From Metaphire vulgaris (taxonomy: Eukaryota > Annelida > Clitellata > Crassiclitellata > Megascolecidae), in assembly GCA_018105865.1 (NCBI GenBank), contig CM030834.1, forward strand, positions 22,998,422 through 23,062,421: 64,000 nt of DNA, given 5' to 3'. Made by a program: the position numbers and the translations under genes. Position 1 is the first letter of the stretch; each line of letters starts with the position of its first letter. Of this stretch, positions 38,373 through 51,555 are shown one piece after another. Below the pieces are notes generated by a model that had not been told where the DNA came from, made no database searches, and saw only the letters and a program-made list of their open reading frames with translations.

Positions 38373-41300
38373 TCACTGGTTCTTCTTCGCATCGTTGGCA
38401 AGCGACGCAGCTGGACTTGCGCGCCCCGAATGCACCAGCTGAAATGAAAATGTTCACCTGCATGAAAGTTAATAAGTTTTTTATTCTACAAAACAGTTTG
38501 CCTGATAAGTAAAACATTTTAATCATTTATTGATGAAAAGGGCAGTCCCATTCTAAGCTATACATGTCTCAGCAAATGTAACAGCAGTAAAGCAAAAGAA
38601 AAGCACAAGTACTGAGATGGCATAAATTTTACATATAATTATTCTTAACTGGACTCATATCTTGGCTATTCTATGTTTTGTGGAAGAATTTAGCCAAGTT
38701 ATCCATGGGTTTCTTGCTTGGAACAAATCCAAGCATCCCATCCATAAAGTGCCACCCTGTTCATCATGCTGAATGTCTTCAAACCTCGTTCATCTCTGCC
38801 TCCAAAGTCTCCAACATTTTCACACATATTAACACTGCCATCAATAATTAATCTACCACAGCACAATTTACTAAGCATGAGTTGTTATTGCCTATATATG
38901 AATGATATACTAAAGAAAACCTTACTTTAAAATGAATTAGCAGACAAAATGTCTGACAACAAAAATCGAAAACAGTATCGCGTGGTTCGTACCCCGTGCA
39001 CGAATGCTGCCACGCTATCGATGGTTTTTCCAACTTCCGGGTAATTTCCGGTTGCCCGAGTATAGGTCCATGTTGCCACGACACCAAGAAGCAACAACAT
39101 GGCGAGATTCAAGAGATTCCCGATCGTTTCCAATCCCATCGCCCCCACCAAAGCAGACAGAATGTACAGCACCGTGACCGCCGCAAAGATGACGACGGGC
39201 GTCCGAAAGCCAGTGTATATGTTCTTGGCGGCATTGTGCTTGAGTAAGCTGTCGTACGACACCTCGATCTCCTCCTCGAGCTGGGTGAGGTACGTCCGGC
39301 TGAATTCTTCGCCGCCCATTTTGCGAGCGGAGTGGAAGAGATCGAAAGCTTCCTTCCGGCAGCGGAGGTTTTCCGAGTTCAGCAAATCGGGACTGAGGTA
39401 AGGCTTACTACCCCCGCAGATCTTTAAAATGCAAAAGGAAATTCCATAAAGGCAAAGAAACACACAAATCGACAAGCAAACCAACTCCACGTCGTTTTCG
39501 TGAACTGATTTTGACAAGAAACGAATAAGCCAAAACAGCTTATAACGGCCAATGACACTACTACTGGTTTTGAAATTAATACATATATTCTAGAAGTGAA
39601 AAACTTAATAAGAGGCCAACAATGCATATATAAGGCCAGAAAATGATTTAAAGAGTTCAGTAGCCATATTTATGAAATGAATGACTATTTTATGGTCTGA
39701 AGTAAATTGAAGTTTTTCATTTAAATCTCTAAGCCTTTCCACTATCAAATTACCTAAAATAGTGGATTAGAAACTAAGCCTTGATCCAAGAAGTATGTAT
39801 TACGGCTAAGCCATATCTCTCGACCTCCCTTTTCATGGCTACTGCATGAATACTACATGTACAAGCCTAAATGTCACCTTTCAAAACTGCATTGAGCTGC
39901 ATAAGTACCTAACGTAAGAGTAAAGTAAAACTGCACAAGTAATTTCACTTATTTCCAGTTCCCCTCAATGTAATTCACTGATCTATTGACCAACGACACA
40001 AGTGTTAACTAGACACAATTGAATGGCAGAATTAGCGCATACATACCTTCTCCATTTCTCTAATATACAGGTCCTTAGCACTGGCAACTGCAGAAAGATT
40101 GTTAGCTTCTGATGTAGCCTAAGAACAGCACAAAATAATATCATCATCATCGTCATCGTCATCATCATCATCATATTTGCAACAGAGGCATACTTCACAG
40201 TCATAGAAAGCGGTTAAGAAACGTTAATTTAAGAAAAAATGGGACAAATAGTGAATGACATGAGTAATGTTGACCAAAGAGAAAGAAAGTTATGTAGAAG
40301 AAATTGTAGGAAAAGTGAATGTCTTTGTGCCAAAGCAAAAATAACCTGCAACATTGATTTCGGTTCCGGTAACTCATTTCCTTGGTAAATCTTCACGTAG
40401 GCCTGGAATATAGATCAGGTAAAGTAATTACATGTACCGGTAATACTGAAGTATTTCCAAATGCTGTATTTCAATGCATCAACTGTAAGCACTTGTATAA
40501 AAAGTTAAGCCCATGAGATCAACAGAACAGAACAGAGACAATATTTTGCCAACTGAGACTACGTCCATCAATACAGCCATTAAATGTCCAACCAGAAAAC
40601 CACAAATATTCTACCAAGAAGAAGTATTTTGAATTCTGCACAAATGAAAGTTAATACATTCCCAGCACAGAGGTATCTATGGTCAAACTCATGCCTTTTA
40701 CCAGTTAGTCTGACCATCTGGAATACACCTGATACTTGCTATATGAAAACCTGAAATCAAAAACTCCATGACACTGAAACTCTTCCTGAAATGCTTGAAA
40801 ACCCATTCCTTTCACATTCAAAGTAATCAAAGTGGGAGCATTTCTGAGTGACAGAGAGGCTGCATGAACGCCATGTTACACATAAAGGTGGTGCAGTAAA
40901 AGCACGACAAGCATCAACACCTTGAAATATTCCACAAGCTCTCGGCCAGTGATGGGAGATCCGTTGATTTCTTTGACTATCAGGTTGTTTGCACTCAGAA
41001 CGGAAGACACGAACTCCTTGACGTGAAGCTTGAAATCATCTTCAATATCTACAATCAGAAAAGCTTCATCTAATGAATACATGTCAAACCTGTATATAAT
41101 CATAGCATTCAGTGCAGCATTCCCTACAATGTCAAGAAACTCACGAATCTTAGGGATCTACTTCGGACAAAGTCAGATTGTCTAGAACACAACTTAAGCA
41201 CAGTTTGAATGTGTAGATCATTTCCTTGAGCACCAAACTGTCTCCATCATAGAGCATAATGTCCGTGCAGACTGTCAAGACACATGACTGAGTGGATAAG

Positions 41301-43670
41301 ACTTAATTTTTCCAATTCTGCTCACACCAACATCCTCAACAATACTGAAAATACTATAGCTCATCTCCTTCTTACAAATTAAGTTTTTACTTACGTACAA
41401 AACATCTTTCATTGCATACAAATTTCAAGAACACTTAATATCTGAATCTTCAAAGTCTCATTACACCCTACACTATATGTTCATGTGTATTACACTCTTC
41501 TTCTTGTCACATTTTTTTTGATGTTAAGTGCTCCAGTATATAAAATATTTGCCACTGGAGATTTTTGTATAGCTGTGTCTGCATTAAGGAATGTACCACT
41601 TTTAAGCCACAGAAAATTCTACCTGTTTTTTTAAGACACGGTTAAGAAAATAAACACAGACACTGCATTTGATGACTAGAAAACACACCAAATCTACATC
41701 AAAGTCAACCATATAAGGCTGAATAATTAATTATGCGCTACAGACATCTTACTTGTTTACCCGTTACTTGTTAAACTGGTTGGTGGATGGAATGATGACC
41801 GACCTGCAAGTTTTCCATCAAATTGTGGATGTGAGGCAACTGTGAGGCCCGGATGAGGCATCAGGAAGCAGCCGATCTTCTCGAAGCACGACCGAAGATG
41901 ATTTCTCAGCTGCTGCAACTCTGGATGCTGGGCTTCGTTAACCTGAAAAACAAAACATAATCTCTAGCATCCATCCATCCATCTATCCACCCACCCATCC
42001 GTCCATCCATCCATACCATCTATCCATCCATCCATCCATCCATCCATCCATCCATCCATCCATCCATCCATCCATCCATCCATCCATCCATCCATCAACT
42101 CAAAGTCCCTCAGAAACCGATGAGACCAGCAGCCTGCCGGACAATCCTCTCCCAGCTTTTGTAGTCCTGTGACACATGACCCCCCATCCAAAACTTAATC
42201 CCATCCACTCTCTAACATTGTCAATACATCATCTTCTGGGCCATAATACCTTTAACCCCTTAACCGTGTATTTAACTGTAACTCAATGTAAAATGGACGG
42301 ATATATCCGGAATCCCCAGTTAAGGGGTTAAAGTTAGGTCCGATTTACTTGCGCTCAGAAACAGAAAAAAATTGTTACCACAGGCAAAACCCATTTGACC
42401 ACCCAACCAAACTGAACGGAATTGAAAGTCATACCTGAAGTCTCTTATCAAGGAGTTGTTCTCCCCCCTCGCTGCCGTACTGGTACTGATACGGAAACGG
42501 CCAGTCACGCACCATAAAGTGAAGGTGCTGATAATTCAAAAATGCAACACATACACACAGTCATCCAATGAATCTATAATGCAGATCCTAAGAATATGGG
42601 GAGCTTCAACATTTTACTCTCTACCTAAGCTGCTTAAAGTAGGCAATTCATAAATTTTAGTAAGCAACCTTACTCTAAAAAACAGTTGGAAACAAACACA
42701 AATAAACTGATTGTCAGCTCAACAAGTTTAAGAACTCATATTAAAGTTGTACGAAGACAAGGGATCTTATTCAAAGAAAGCTCAAGTCAACTTGAATCAA
42801 TTTATGAAAATGGTTTCAGACGAAGTCTGCTGACAAAAAAAAGAGCAATTTACCTGGAAAGGTTTCGTCTTGCTGGCTTCCATTGCCAACCGTCCATATT
42901 CTGTAAAAAGCTGTGTAAAGGACGCACACACAAGATATTTGCAACATTCACGAATTCTCATGGAACAAAGCGCTAATATTACATAAATAATTCAATAAGA
43001 GTATAAAATAATGAAGTAAATAACAGTTTCAAAGCTCCATTCTGGAATGTGCACATAAATATAAGCTTCATTCGTCTCTAGGCCAAGGAAACCGTCTCTT
43101 TAGACATGTGTGCTGAACGACATCATCATCATCAACATCAAGGCTCTAATGCTGGAAATAATCAAATGGCTCCAATAGGAAAGGAGGAGCACAGGTATTA
43201 TTGTGTGATGATAAATGCAGCATATGTGTATAAGCAATCTATGTAGGGTAAAACCATAGAGCTCTAAACAGGCAAGAATGAGAGCAAAAGGGTAAAGATG
43301 GCACCTGATAGTGGTGGCAGCAACCACGACGAATCTCTAAACATAATTTGTACTATGGGCAATTCTGTTTCTGGCCATACTGAGGATAAGTAAAACTTAG
43401 CAATGCAGATGTGGCTAAAAATCAAGATGATTAGATTGTCAGTCAGTCATATGACCAAACAGTGTAAAGAGTAGTGAAATGTCAAACTGTCTGTTTGCCT
43501 GCAGATGCTGTAAGTCATCCTCCTGTATGTTAGACATGATGTTGTAGATCTGAACCGAGCTCAACATGGTGCTCAGTGCGAAAACAGTGGCACAATCCTT
43601 CACAGTTGATTGGCTGTCAAATGCACCTTGAGTATCCATCAGCAACACGCAAGCCTGAAAAACAAAAGAA

Positions 43671-43701
<31 letters not shown>

Positions 43702-43702
43702 C

Positions 43703-43747
<45 letters not shown>

Positions 43748-44140
43748 GACTGGTAAAAGCTTCACCAATATATACAGCTGAATGGAAAGAAAGCTGCATG
43801 TTTGGTGACGATGGGTTGTGCAGGTGATGTGCGAAACTTGGCACTGAATTAATTCACGATTCATTCAGGTAAAAACAATATGAGGTAATGTTTTTCGATC
43901 AATGAATTGATAATAAGCAAGTGCAGCTGTTGCCATGCAGACTCCTTGGAAGATAGTTAATCAATATTCATGAACTGAAAGCATAGAATTAAATTGTTTT
44001 TAAGAACGAATAAATTCTACATTTAGATCAAATGTCAACTGGACGTGGTGATGCATGTTAGATCAAAATGGCATTTAGACAATTAAAGTTCAAAAGAAAC
44101 ATAGGCACCTATTGTGACAAACAATAGGCTATATACATTG

Positions 44141-44182
<42 letters not shown>

Positions 44183-45707
44183 GTTCTTCACCCCAAAGCA
44201 CGTCCAACTGGCTTTAACATTAAATGGAGATAAGACGAGCAAGGTTGTTTGCAGTTGCCCTCCTCAACGGCAGGGGTGAACATATTGTCCAAGGTCTCTA
44301 CACAAGCATGGGCAGGGGCATTCAGCAGGTGGCCCACGAGCCAGATCAGGCCCGCAAGGGGCTGTGAAATGGCCTGTTATCGATTACTTATGAACTATAT
44401 TTTTTGACTTTAAAAATTTTGCACCTCGTCCTCAAGCACCAGTCATAAAAAAATGTTGGCCTATTGTGATATTTAGTTGAATACCCCTGGGCTAGGGTCA
44501 GATTTGAACCCGCTACCCTCTATCCTACCATGAACATTTTGCAATGGGCTTTCTCGTTATTCAACCGTACCTGTTCCCCATTAGGAAGGGCCACATTGAA
44601 AGGTTCACTCCACATCAAGATTCCAGTGGTGTTCCTTTCCGAACCGCCCCGCCAAGGAAAGCCTTTCAGAGGTTGATCTGCATCACCCAACCATTCATTT
44701 CCACTCTGGAAAGATCAAATATCAACAGGAACATTAAAAAATTAAAAGATTAAACATAACTGAATGCAGTGCTGAAAGTCAGCGGAAACGCTGGAACTAA
44801 GTTCCCTCACCTTTTTGGATCATGAAAATTTTTTTGAATAATTTTTCAATATTTGTTCCAATATTGTAAAAGCACCATGTATTTGTTGCAAAACTATTAA
44901 GCTAAGATTTAAAAAGCACTATAGAAATGTAAATGATGGCTACCCATAGTCTGTTAGTGTTAGGGTTGCGCCAAGAGAGTTCCCACACCTTTTTTCACAG
45001 ACTTTCAGCACTGACTGAATGTGATAACAACATACTGATCTGTCTAAGCATTACGGAATCAACCGAAATTTTTAAAAAACAGTGCTTGTAAAACCACCAA
45101 TCTGTTGGTGACATAACTAATGGTTTGAATTTTTCAATTTCTTAACCCAACTCGCAGTTAGTTTACCATGAGTCACTACAAAAACATACCTTTGAATTGA
45201 GACAGCGAAGAAAGAAATCCAAAAGAAATGACTTTCCCTTGCGATATGCTCCCGCAACCGAGATCACTATAACCTTCTTGTCACGAACTCTTTTATCGAG
45301 GAGAATCCTTTCCAATGCAGATTCATTCAAAGTGAATGTGTGATCATCTTCAGCCACAACCACTTGCAAGGAAAACGCCGGTGTGCCAATTTCAGTCACT
45401 ACACACAATAATAATAAACAACGATAATAATAACAACAATTGGATTTTGTCTGGTTTTGTAGGCTGTGCTAAAAACCACTCTCACTTGTGCAGTAAGTTC
45501 TAATTCATCAACTTTATAGTATAGGTGAATTTGGTAAATCTGGGCTAACATATCGTGTTCAGTGTCACAAATCTCAGTGGCAAAATGAATTTTTTGTTGA
45601 AAGTCATAACATTATTCTGATAAAAAAGATCTCTACACATAAGACACATGCTGCTGAAAAAACAAAACACAATGTAGATATTGTAAAGTAAATAAGTAAA
45701 ATCTCGT

Positions 45708-45757
<50 letters not shown>

Positions 45758-46343
45758 CACCTTGGACAGCAGTACCATAGTAGCTGCTTACTCTAAGGCG
45801 CTTGAAATAGCTGTGGGGCAAGAAGCAATGCCCAATATACCCATAAAAATCATCCTTAGGTGGCATTAAAGCCAATTGGACTTGCCTTAGGGGAGTAAAG
45901 GTAGATAAGGCAGATAATAATATCATATAGAAGATTTCCTGGTATTTTATTCTCTGGATCTTAGAAGCAGTGCTCGAGATGTGCGGGATTTGGGAAGTTG
46001 AACTCCCAACTGGCTGAGCACCCAGTCGAGATAAGAAAAAACAAATGTCTTAGGTGTCAGTGAAGGTTCACCAAGTGCCCAGTGGATTCAATTACCCTTA
46101 CCTGCGGACCTATAGCCATATGATTGTTAGGTTAGGCTTGGCGTAACAACAATTTAAAGAGCTATATAAACACGAAGTCTTTCTTAAAGGTCAAGAATAC
46201 ACTTTAGAGCATTTGCTTAAATTCGTAATATGCATAAAACTGCATGGATGTCGTAAGTTACTATTAACTCATCTGATTAATTTACTTTAATGCTCCGCTC
46301 TTAATTCATTTGAACAAAAAAGTTACCGACCTGGATTGTCCAT
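38373..46343 (-). CDS. atl: Atlastin, ER-fusion dynamin-like GTPase, 12 exons, 517 aa
   Basis: Membrane GTPase that tethers and fuses ER tubules. Exons: 46331-46343, 45190-45398, 44571-44705, 43499-43654, 42854-42910, 42435-42527, 41804-41942, 40921-41048, 40346-40402, 40047-40118, 38993-39421, 38373-38438. All junctions keep frame. G1 P-loop GAYRKGKS (54-61), switch with ERNTTG (97-102), G3 DTQG (126-129), G4 RD (197-198). The three-helix middle domain includes KMGGEEFSR. Two hydrophobic segments (about 428-448 and 455-474) form the ER hairpin, and a short polar tail ends NDAKKNQ. Length is close to fly and human atlastins (541-558). Exon 1 encodes only MDNP plus one base. The exon 43499-43654 donor is GC (CAG|GCAAAC). 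Exons absent from simple ORF scans were found by junction phase. Confidence 0.95.
41968..42094. repeat. CATC tetranucleotide array
   Basis: Imperfect then perfect CATC units immediately upstream (in gene direction) of an atlastin exon acceptor. Confidence 0.95.
42252..42331 (+). mobile_element. TTAA-flanked 80-bp palindromic MITE, copy 1
   Basis: Begins TTAACCCCTTAAC and ends CAGTTAAGGGGTTAA. TTAA at both borders fits the piggyBac target. The middle contains TGGACGGATATATCCGGA. It lies in an atlastin intron. The second copy is at 55280-55359 in opposite orientation. Confidence 0.8.
43499..43654 (-). CDS. atl: Atlastin exon 4: G3 motif, GC splice donor
   Basis: 52 codons with [19 protein letters not shown] and [11 protein letters not shown]. 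The next exon (42854-42910) starts [11 protein letters not shown], so the junction must fall after HLQ, where the intron begins GCAAAC. The nearest GT, eleven bases on, would break frame. Confidence 0.92.
43677..43742. repeat. TAA microsatellite
   Basis: TAA run with CAA interruptions, about 20 bp from an atlastin exon acceptor. Confidence 0.9.
44142..44181. repeat. GAT microsatellite
   Basis: About 13 GAT units in an atlastin intron. Confidence 0.9.
45709..45755. repeat. TA microsatellite
   Basis: TA run in atlastin intron 1. Confidence 0.9.
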
Positions 46344-46868
46344 GATTCGATGTTTGTCAATGTATTCGCTAGAAGGCGCCAGATGTCGCTAAACGACCGT
46401 TCGTCACAAAACCAAATTCTCTTTTAGCGCTTCAATGCAAAATATATATGTTTATGATTATTTAGAGACTAAGAAAGTACAGTTGTACTTCGGCTCGTGC
46501 AGCAACTCATGAGTTTAGCACAAGATGAATAGTGCCAGCCGATGTTAATATGGAACAAAGCATGCCTAATTAATTTAGAAAAAACAACGGCCTGTTGAAT
46601 TAGGTCTCAAAATACACTGTCAGACAACAGCTGCAACATCAGATTTTTATTGATCATCAAGTATAAAAAGTTCTAGCTAAAATATAGAGCCAAGTTTTCG
46701 AAAGGACAACAATGAAGTGGAAAATATTATATATATATAATAGCGCTATAACATAAATTTGTGGATATTAGTTCATCCATATTTAGTTCACTGTTGCTGT
46801 GAAATTAAGACAAACAAATCATTATTCATATATTTTTTACTGCTATTCGTTAAATTTCAAAATTCAGA
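46344..46868. promoter_or_regulatory. Head-to-head intergenic region, atlastin / NEDD8
   Basis: Only about 525 bp separate the two start codons, which point away from each other. No clear TATA or CCAAT pair is visible. GGCGCCAGATGTCGCTA lies 30 bp upstream of the atlastin ATG. The NEDD8 ATG follows AAAATTCAGA, which could also be an acceptor of a 5' UTR intron. Confidence 0.5.
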
Positions 46869-47047
46869 ATGCTTATTAAAGTTAAGGTATGCATTTTATC
46901 AGCATAAAGTCACTACTGATAGGTTAAAGTAAGGAAATATTACTCTGCCTCTGGCTAGATTAGTAGCAGTACAATCAGTTCATGCGGCACTGCTACTAAT
47001 CTAGTCAGAGGCAGACCTGATACAGCACCAATATATCTACTACAGTG

Positions 47048-47146
<99 letters not shown>

Positions 47147-48277
47147 TTAAAATGAAGTTAAAAACGGTGATTATAATTCTGTAGTATACAGACATTATTG
47201 GAAGGGTAATCCAAAAGATTGCCCTCACCATGGCAAATGGTGTAAAGTATCATAGAATTTACATGTTTTGCCAATGAGTTGTTACCGCTTTATAAATGGA
47301 GAATAGTGGCTCTGAAAAGAGGAGCCGTTTAAATTTTGCTTCTCTGAAAAGAACAATTTCAATATTAGCTAGACTAAATACATCTCCCCGACATATGCGT
47401 TGAATGCTGAAAATACACGAGCATTCCATTTTACATTGTGGATGACAAACTGATGCAATTAGTTGGGAAATAAGGAGTGGCTAATCCCGAACTGTTGCTA
47501 AGCTATCGTTTAGCATGCAGCCACATATTATCAATGTTGTGTATATGTAAACACAGTGATTTATTCTGCCGATATTTGCATAAGCTGCTGGTTGTTGTGA
47601 ATATTTATATTTAAGTGTGTTATTCATTTGAATGCAGTGCATCATCTTAATAAATGTTATTGGTCAATTGGTAGTAATAACCCTAATTTAGATGGCTCTT
47701 TCTGAAACCTGATCAGTTTAATATCATAAAACTTAATACAATTTGTTAATGCTATAGTACATTTTCTGCCATTTTTCATGATTGGGGTCATCTTTTTAGG
47801 ATTGCCATACAACTGTTTTAGGAATTAATTTTAAATGACTTTTTGTTATTTTTTTCATGGGCTGTGATATTCCAGACTTTGACAGGAAAAGAGGTAAATT
47901 TTTCATTAGCTCTGTCATACATTCTGTCATTTTAAATGTAGTTTTGACCCCAGTTTTATAGGACACATTTTTATGTTTGTATCTGTTAGTTTTTTTCTGT
48001 TTAAAAATATATTGCCTCATATTTTATTTACAGCTTTGTTTGCTGGAATATTTTATTTGCATTTTTTGAATAACTGATTTTGCTTAGTATTTGGCCTGGT
48101 TGTTGATACACTGGCATTTGGTACAGCATTATAAATCATATGAAGTAAAAATGAATTTTTGTTCATGTTTTTAGATCGAGATTGATATCGAGCCAACAGA
48201 TAAAGTAAGGCTAATATTACAGTATTGTGATTCTATCATTTGTTTTAATTAAGGGGAGCTGTTGCTCTGTCAGTCCC

Positions 48278-48320
<43 letters not shown>

Positions 48321-48862
48321 TTCTCTCTTCCTCTCTCTCATTGGCTACAGCAAGTTTATTTTGATTCTTCTGAAGTTCATTTTAGTTTTTGGAGGAGTTT
48401 TAGAACTTTGGGACTTATTAAGAATACTGGTTCCATTTGGTTATTTTAAAACTATTTTTGCCAAACATTTAGGTTGAGAGGATTAAAGAAAGGGTCGAAG
48501 AAAAGGAGGGAATTCCTCCGCCCCAGCAGCGACTGATCTTTAGTGGAAAGCAGATGTGAGTAGAATTAACCCAGTCTATGTGACACTTAGGGTAGTAACA
48601 GAAGACAGAAATGCCAGAATTACTTAAAGTAGATAATTATTTTTTAGTTACTTTGAATTCTGGTAGGTCTTTCATCTGTGCTGAATATAACTATTCATAG
48701 TTTGATGGTGATTTTGTTTTGACTAGTCAAGGTGATTTCAAGCGATGCATTTCTTCTTTGTATATTGGCAGGAATGACGAAAAGACAGCGGCAGACTACA
48801 AAGTGACCGGAGGATCCGTCCTCCATCTTGTCTTAGCTTTACGTGGCGGTGAACTGCTTTGA
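46869..48862 (+). CDS. NEDD8: NEDD8 ubiquitin-like modifier, 5 exons, 79 aa
   Basis: Ubiquitin-like protein conjugated to cullins (neddylation) by APPBP1-UBA3 and UBC12. Exons: 46869-46886 (MLIKVK), 47876-47893 (TLTGKE), 48175-48204 ([10 protein letters not shown]), 48473-48555, 48772-48862. Acceptors TTCCAG, TTTTTAG, ATTTAG and TTGGCAG with matching GT donors give one frame. The protein is almost identical to human NEDD8 over residues 1-76, including Ala72, which distinguishes it from ubiquitin, and ends LALRGG followed by a three-residue tail ELL that must be removed by a NEDD8 protease. The second exon is only 18 nt, and the first has only 18 coding nt. Two AATAAA signals lie at 49520 and 49530. 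Confidence 0.97.
46945..47014. repeat. 26-bp inverted repeat, foldback
   Basis: Arms 46945-46970 and 46989-47014 are inverse complements with about one mismatch around an 18-base loop, in NEDD8 intron 1. It could be a miniature foldback element; no target duplication is evident. Confidence 0.8.
47045..47147. repeat. CTA microsatellite
   Basis: CTA run with a CAC interruption, 30 bp from the foldback in NEDD8 intron 1. Confidence 0.9.
47876..47893 (+). CDS. NEDD8: NEDD8 microexon, 18 nt
   Basis: Reads TLTGKE between TTCCAG and GAG|GTAAAT. Without it the protein would lack the first beta-hairpin turn that every NEDD8 and ubiquitin has, so it must be included. Confidence 0.93.
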
Positions 48863-49131
48863 GACGAAGGCGGAAATTGCGCTCGCATTCTCGACGTGTT
48901 TTCTTTGTTCGTTCTGTTTAGGATGTTATAATATTATTTCCTGCTTTCGTTAAAATGACACGTGTGACCTGACTGACGTCTGCTGTTGTCTTTACAGTTG
49001 GCTCTGTGCTGCGGAGTGATAAAGTTTAGGATTTTAATGGCAAATAATGCTTTGTGCACAACAATCAAATCCTGTTTCATTTATTTCCTAAACGTGGAAT
49101 GCCTGAATCATATGTTAATTTTAAAGGATTC

Positions 49132-49134
<3 letters not shown>

Positions 49135-49222
<88 letters not shown>
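49135..49222. repeat. TA microsatellite
   Basis: About 43 TA units in the probable NEDD8 3' UTR. Confidence 0.95.
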
Positions 49223-49228
<6 letters not shown>

Positions 49229-49519
49229 CACAGCAAAATTATTTCTAGTAGTAAATAAATGGATTTTTGTAATGTATTGATATTTTATTTTTAGGACTGT
49301 ATTTTCAGTTTTGGGATGATAGCATTTATAAGGAACTCTTCACTTGTGTTTTGGTAACAGATTTTAAATGCTGGTTTTGCAATTTTTAGTTGCATGCTCA
49401 TTTTGTTTAGCACAATTTTTCTTACCGTTATTTTAAATTCTGCAAATGTGTTTCTCCTCTAAATTTGGCTGGATTTGATTAACTGGTAATATTCAACACC
49501 AGGTCCACTCGTTTTATGT

Positions 49520-49535
49520 AATAAAGACAAAATAA
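49520..49535 (+). terminator. Tandem polyadenylation signals for NEDD8
   Basis: Two AATAAA hexamers ten bases apart, about 660 bases after the NEDD8 stop. Confidence 0.5.
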
Positions 49536-51555
49536 AGATATGTGAATCCTAGTTGGAATGGTATTTGAGAGTTTAACCAGTTTGGGGAGGAGGAGGAGGG
49601 GGCAAATCAGAGCATTGGAGGAAAGAGATTTTTAATATGCTTCATTATGATAAATGAGTTAGTCTTGTATGGAGTGAACTAGTGGATGGTCAGGATATAG
49701 TGACCTGGAATTTGCCTCCTACAGATACCATATTGGTCACAGTTAAACAACTGTTCGTATTTTTCTGTGGTTTTGACAAAGGCTTTAAATTGATAGTGGC
49801 TATATTGACTGAATTTTATGTGAAGTACTACTGTATTTTTTTTCCGTTTTTGTCAAATGGGGAAAAGTACAGGCCCTCTACAATCCTACATTCATTGCCA
49901 TCGAAGTTAAGTTGCATGTGGCAGTATTACTAAGATGACCTTCAAACCTGTGTCAAATCCAAATTTGCTCTACTGACCTAGTCTTTGTTTAAACATTTAA
50001 ATAGGTCTACGGCTTATTTTCTGACCCGATTGTGTACAGTAGTACAATCACTGCAATGCTTCTAATCTGTTCCTTTATTTTCAATACATCTTGCAGGTTT
50101 ACATTAAGTCTACTATAATTAGTCGTTGACAGGTCAATGTTCCATGATGTTATCAGTCATTGCGTCAGATCTTAAAAAAGACTTGAACTATATATTATAT
50201 GAAACAATGTCCAAACGTTTTCATTATTTTTAAGACCAAGTTTTTGACAGCAACGTCTTAATTGACCTTTCTAAACAGCTTGTTGGCCTATGCTAATTAC
50301 AGAAAATGCTCTAGATTACTCAGAATTTAACCCGGTTCCTTTAATAACGGCGTTCTAAAGAAGCTTATCATAGTGTTCAGCTTATCTTAGTGTTCAGCTG
50401 TTGGATACCTTCAACTTAAAGACTTTGAATGCTGTGGTTCTGGTTGTTGTTCATCAGTGGTTCTCACACAGGGCAGTCCCTACTGAACCACTTTCAACTT
50501 TGTTATATTATATTATATTATTAAAATTTGATTTAGCACACAGGTAATAAAGTTGGCTACCATAAAATTTAAGAGGCTGCCGTTTTTTTTCTGACCGTCT
50601 TTCTGTCATTAGAGTCTATTCCTGGATTTCAGGCTCTCGCTTGCTCATTTTTGGAAAATTAGGCTATGCAATTTCTTAAGAAAAATTTAGCCTATTATCT
50701 GACAACCATACAGACGTCGCAGTCGGAATAAAAGCGGATTTTATTTTCCAGTTATGAAATATTTGCATTAGAGAGCAATATACCATAATTCTACCGAGAA
50801 ACGACTAAGGAAAGTTGGCAAGAATATAGGGGCCTAAATTTGCTCGAATCTTCTGGATATTCGATCGGCTGTCTGGTTGATTTCTGACCGTTCCGGGTGG
50901 ATTTCCTACGGGTTTTCTCCTCGGAGACTGCGCGTCGGTTGCTTTTATCGATCAGACCGACATCGAGAACGCGCCGAGCCGCCGTCGCCGCCGTAAGAAA
51001 CGATGGAAACTGGATAAATTATCATTCTGTCGGTCGAATTTAAGAGAAACAATTTATCCAACTTTTAATTATCACTTGTCTGCGGATAATTTCGTCCCAT
51101 TTGATTGTATTCGTAGAATAAGTCTAATCGAATCGTTTTCTCTGCGTCAAGTATTAGACGACATTGGCAGAACAAAGGGGGTGCATTCAAATGTTTAATT
51201 ATTAATTATGAATGTTAATGTATTATGATAAATGATGACATTTAGATGCAATTTATGCGAAATTTGACAATAGGTCGAATGATAAAAGTAAGACAGATTA
51301 GATAGGCCTACGGTTTTAAGAGGCGTTTAATTTGGTTGTGCGGGCTCTAGGAGAGGACTGTTACCCATTAACACCCTAAAGCTTAAAGAATGTTATTTTC
51401 ACAAGGACTTAGTAGTTTGGAAAGGGTAGGGCAGCCTTTGACCTCAACCGGAGGGTCAGGCCAGCCGTGTCCAGCATGGGATTAAAGCTTCCAATCCTTG
51501 GCAAATTAACATCTGAATTCACGGATTGTTGTTGCTGTTTTTTTTAAAGTTCAGA

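Larger units (their letters stand above)
48863..51555. other. NEDD8 3' region and FAXDC2 upstream
   Basis: NEDD8 3' UTR with a TA array (49135-49222) and polyA signals near 49520-49535. The rest holds a copy of the microsatellite-associated repeat (about 50450-50510). A CpG-richer stretch at 50880-51010 could be the FAXDC2 promoter or first exon, because a strong pyrimidine-tract acceptor (TTTTAAAGTTCAG) lies directly before its ATG. Confidence 0.55.
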
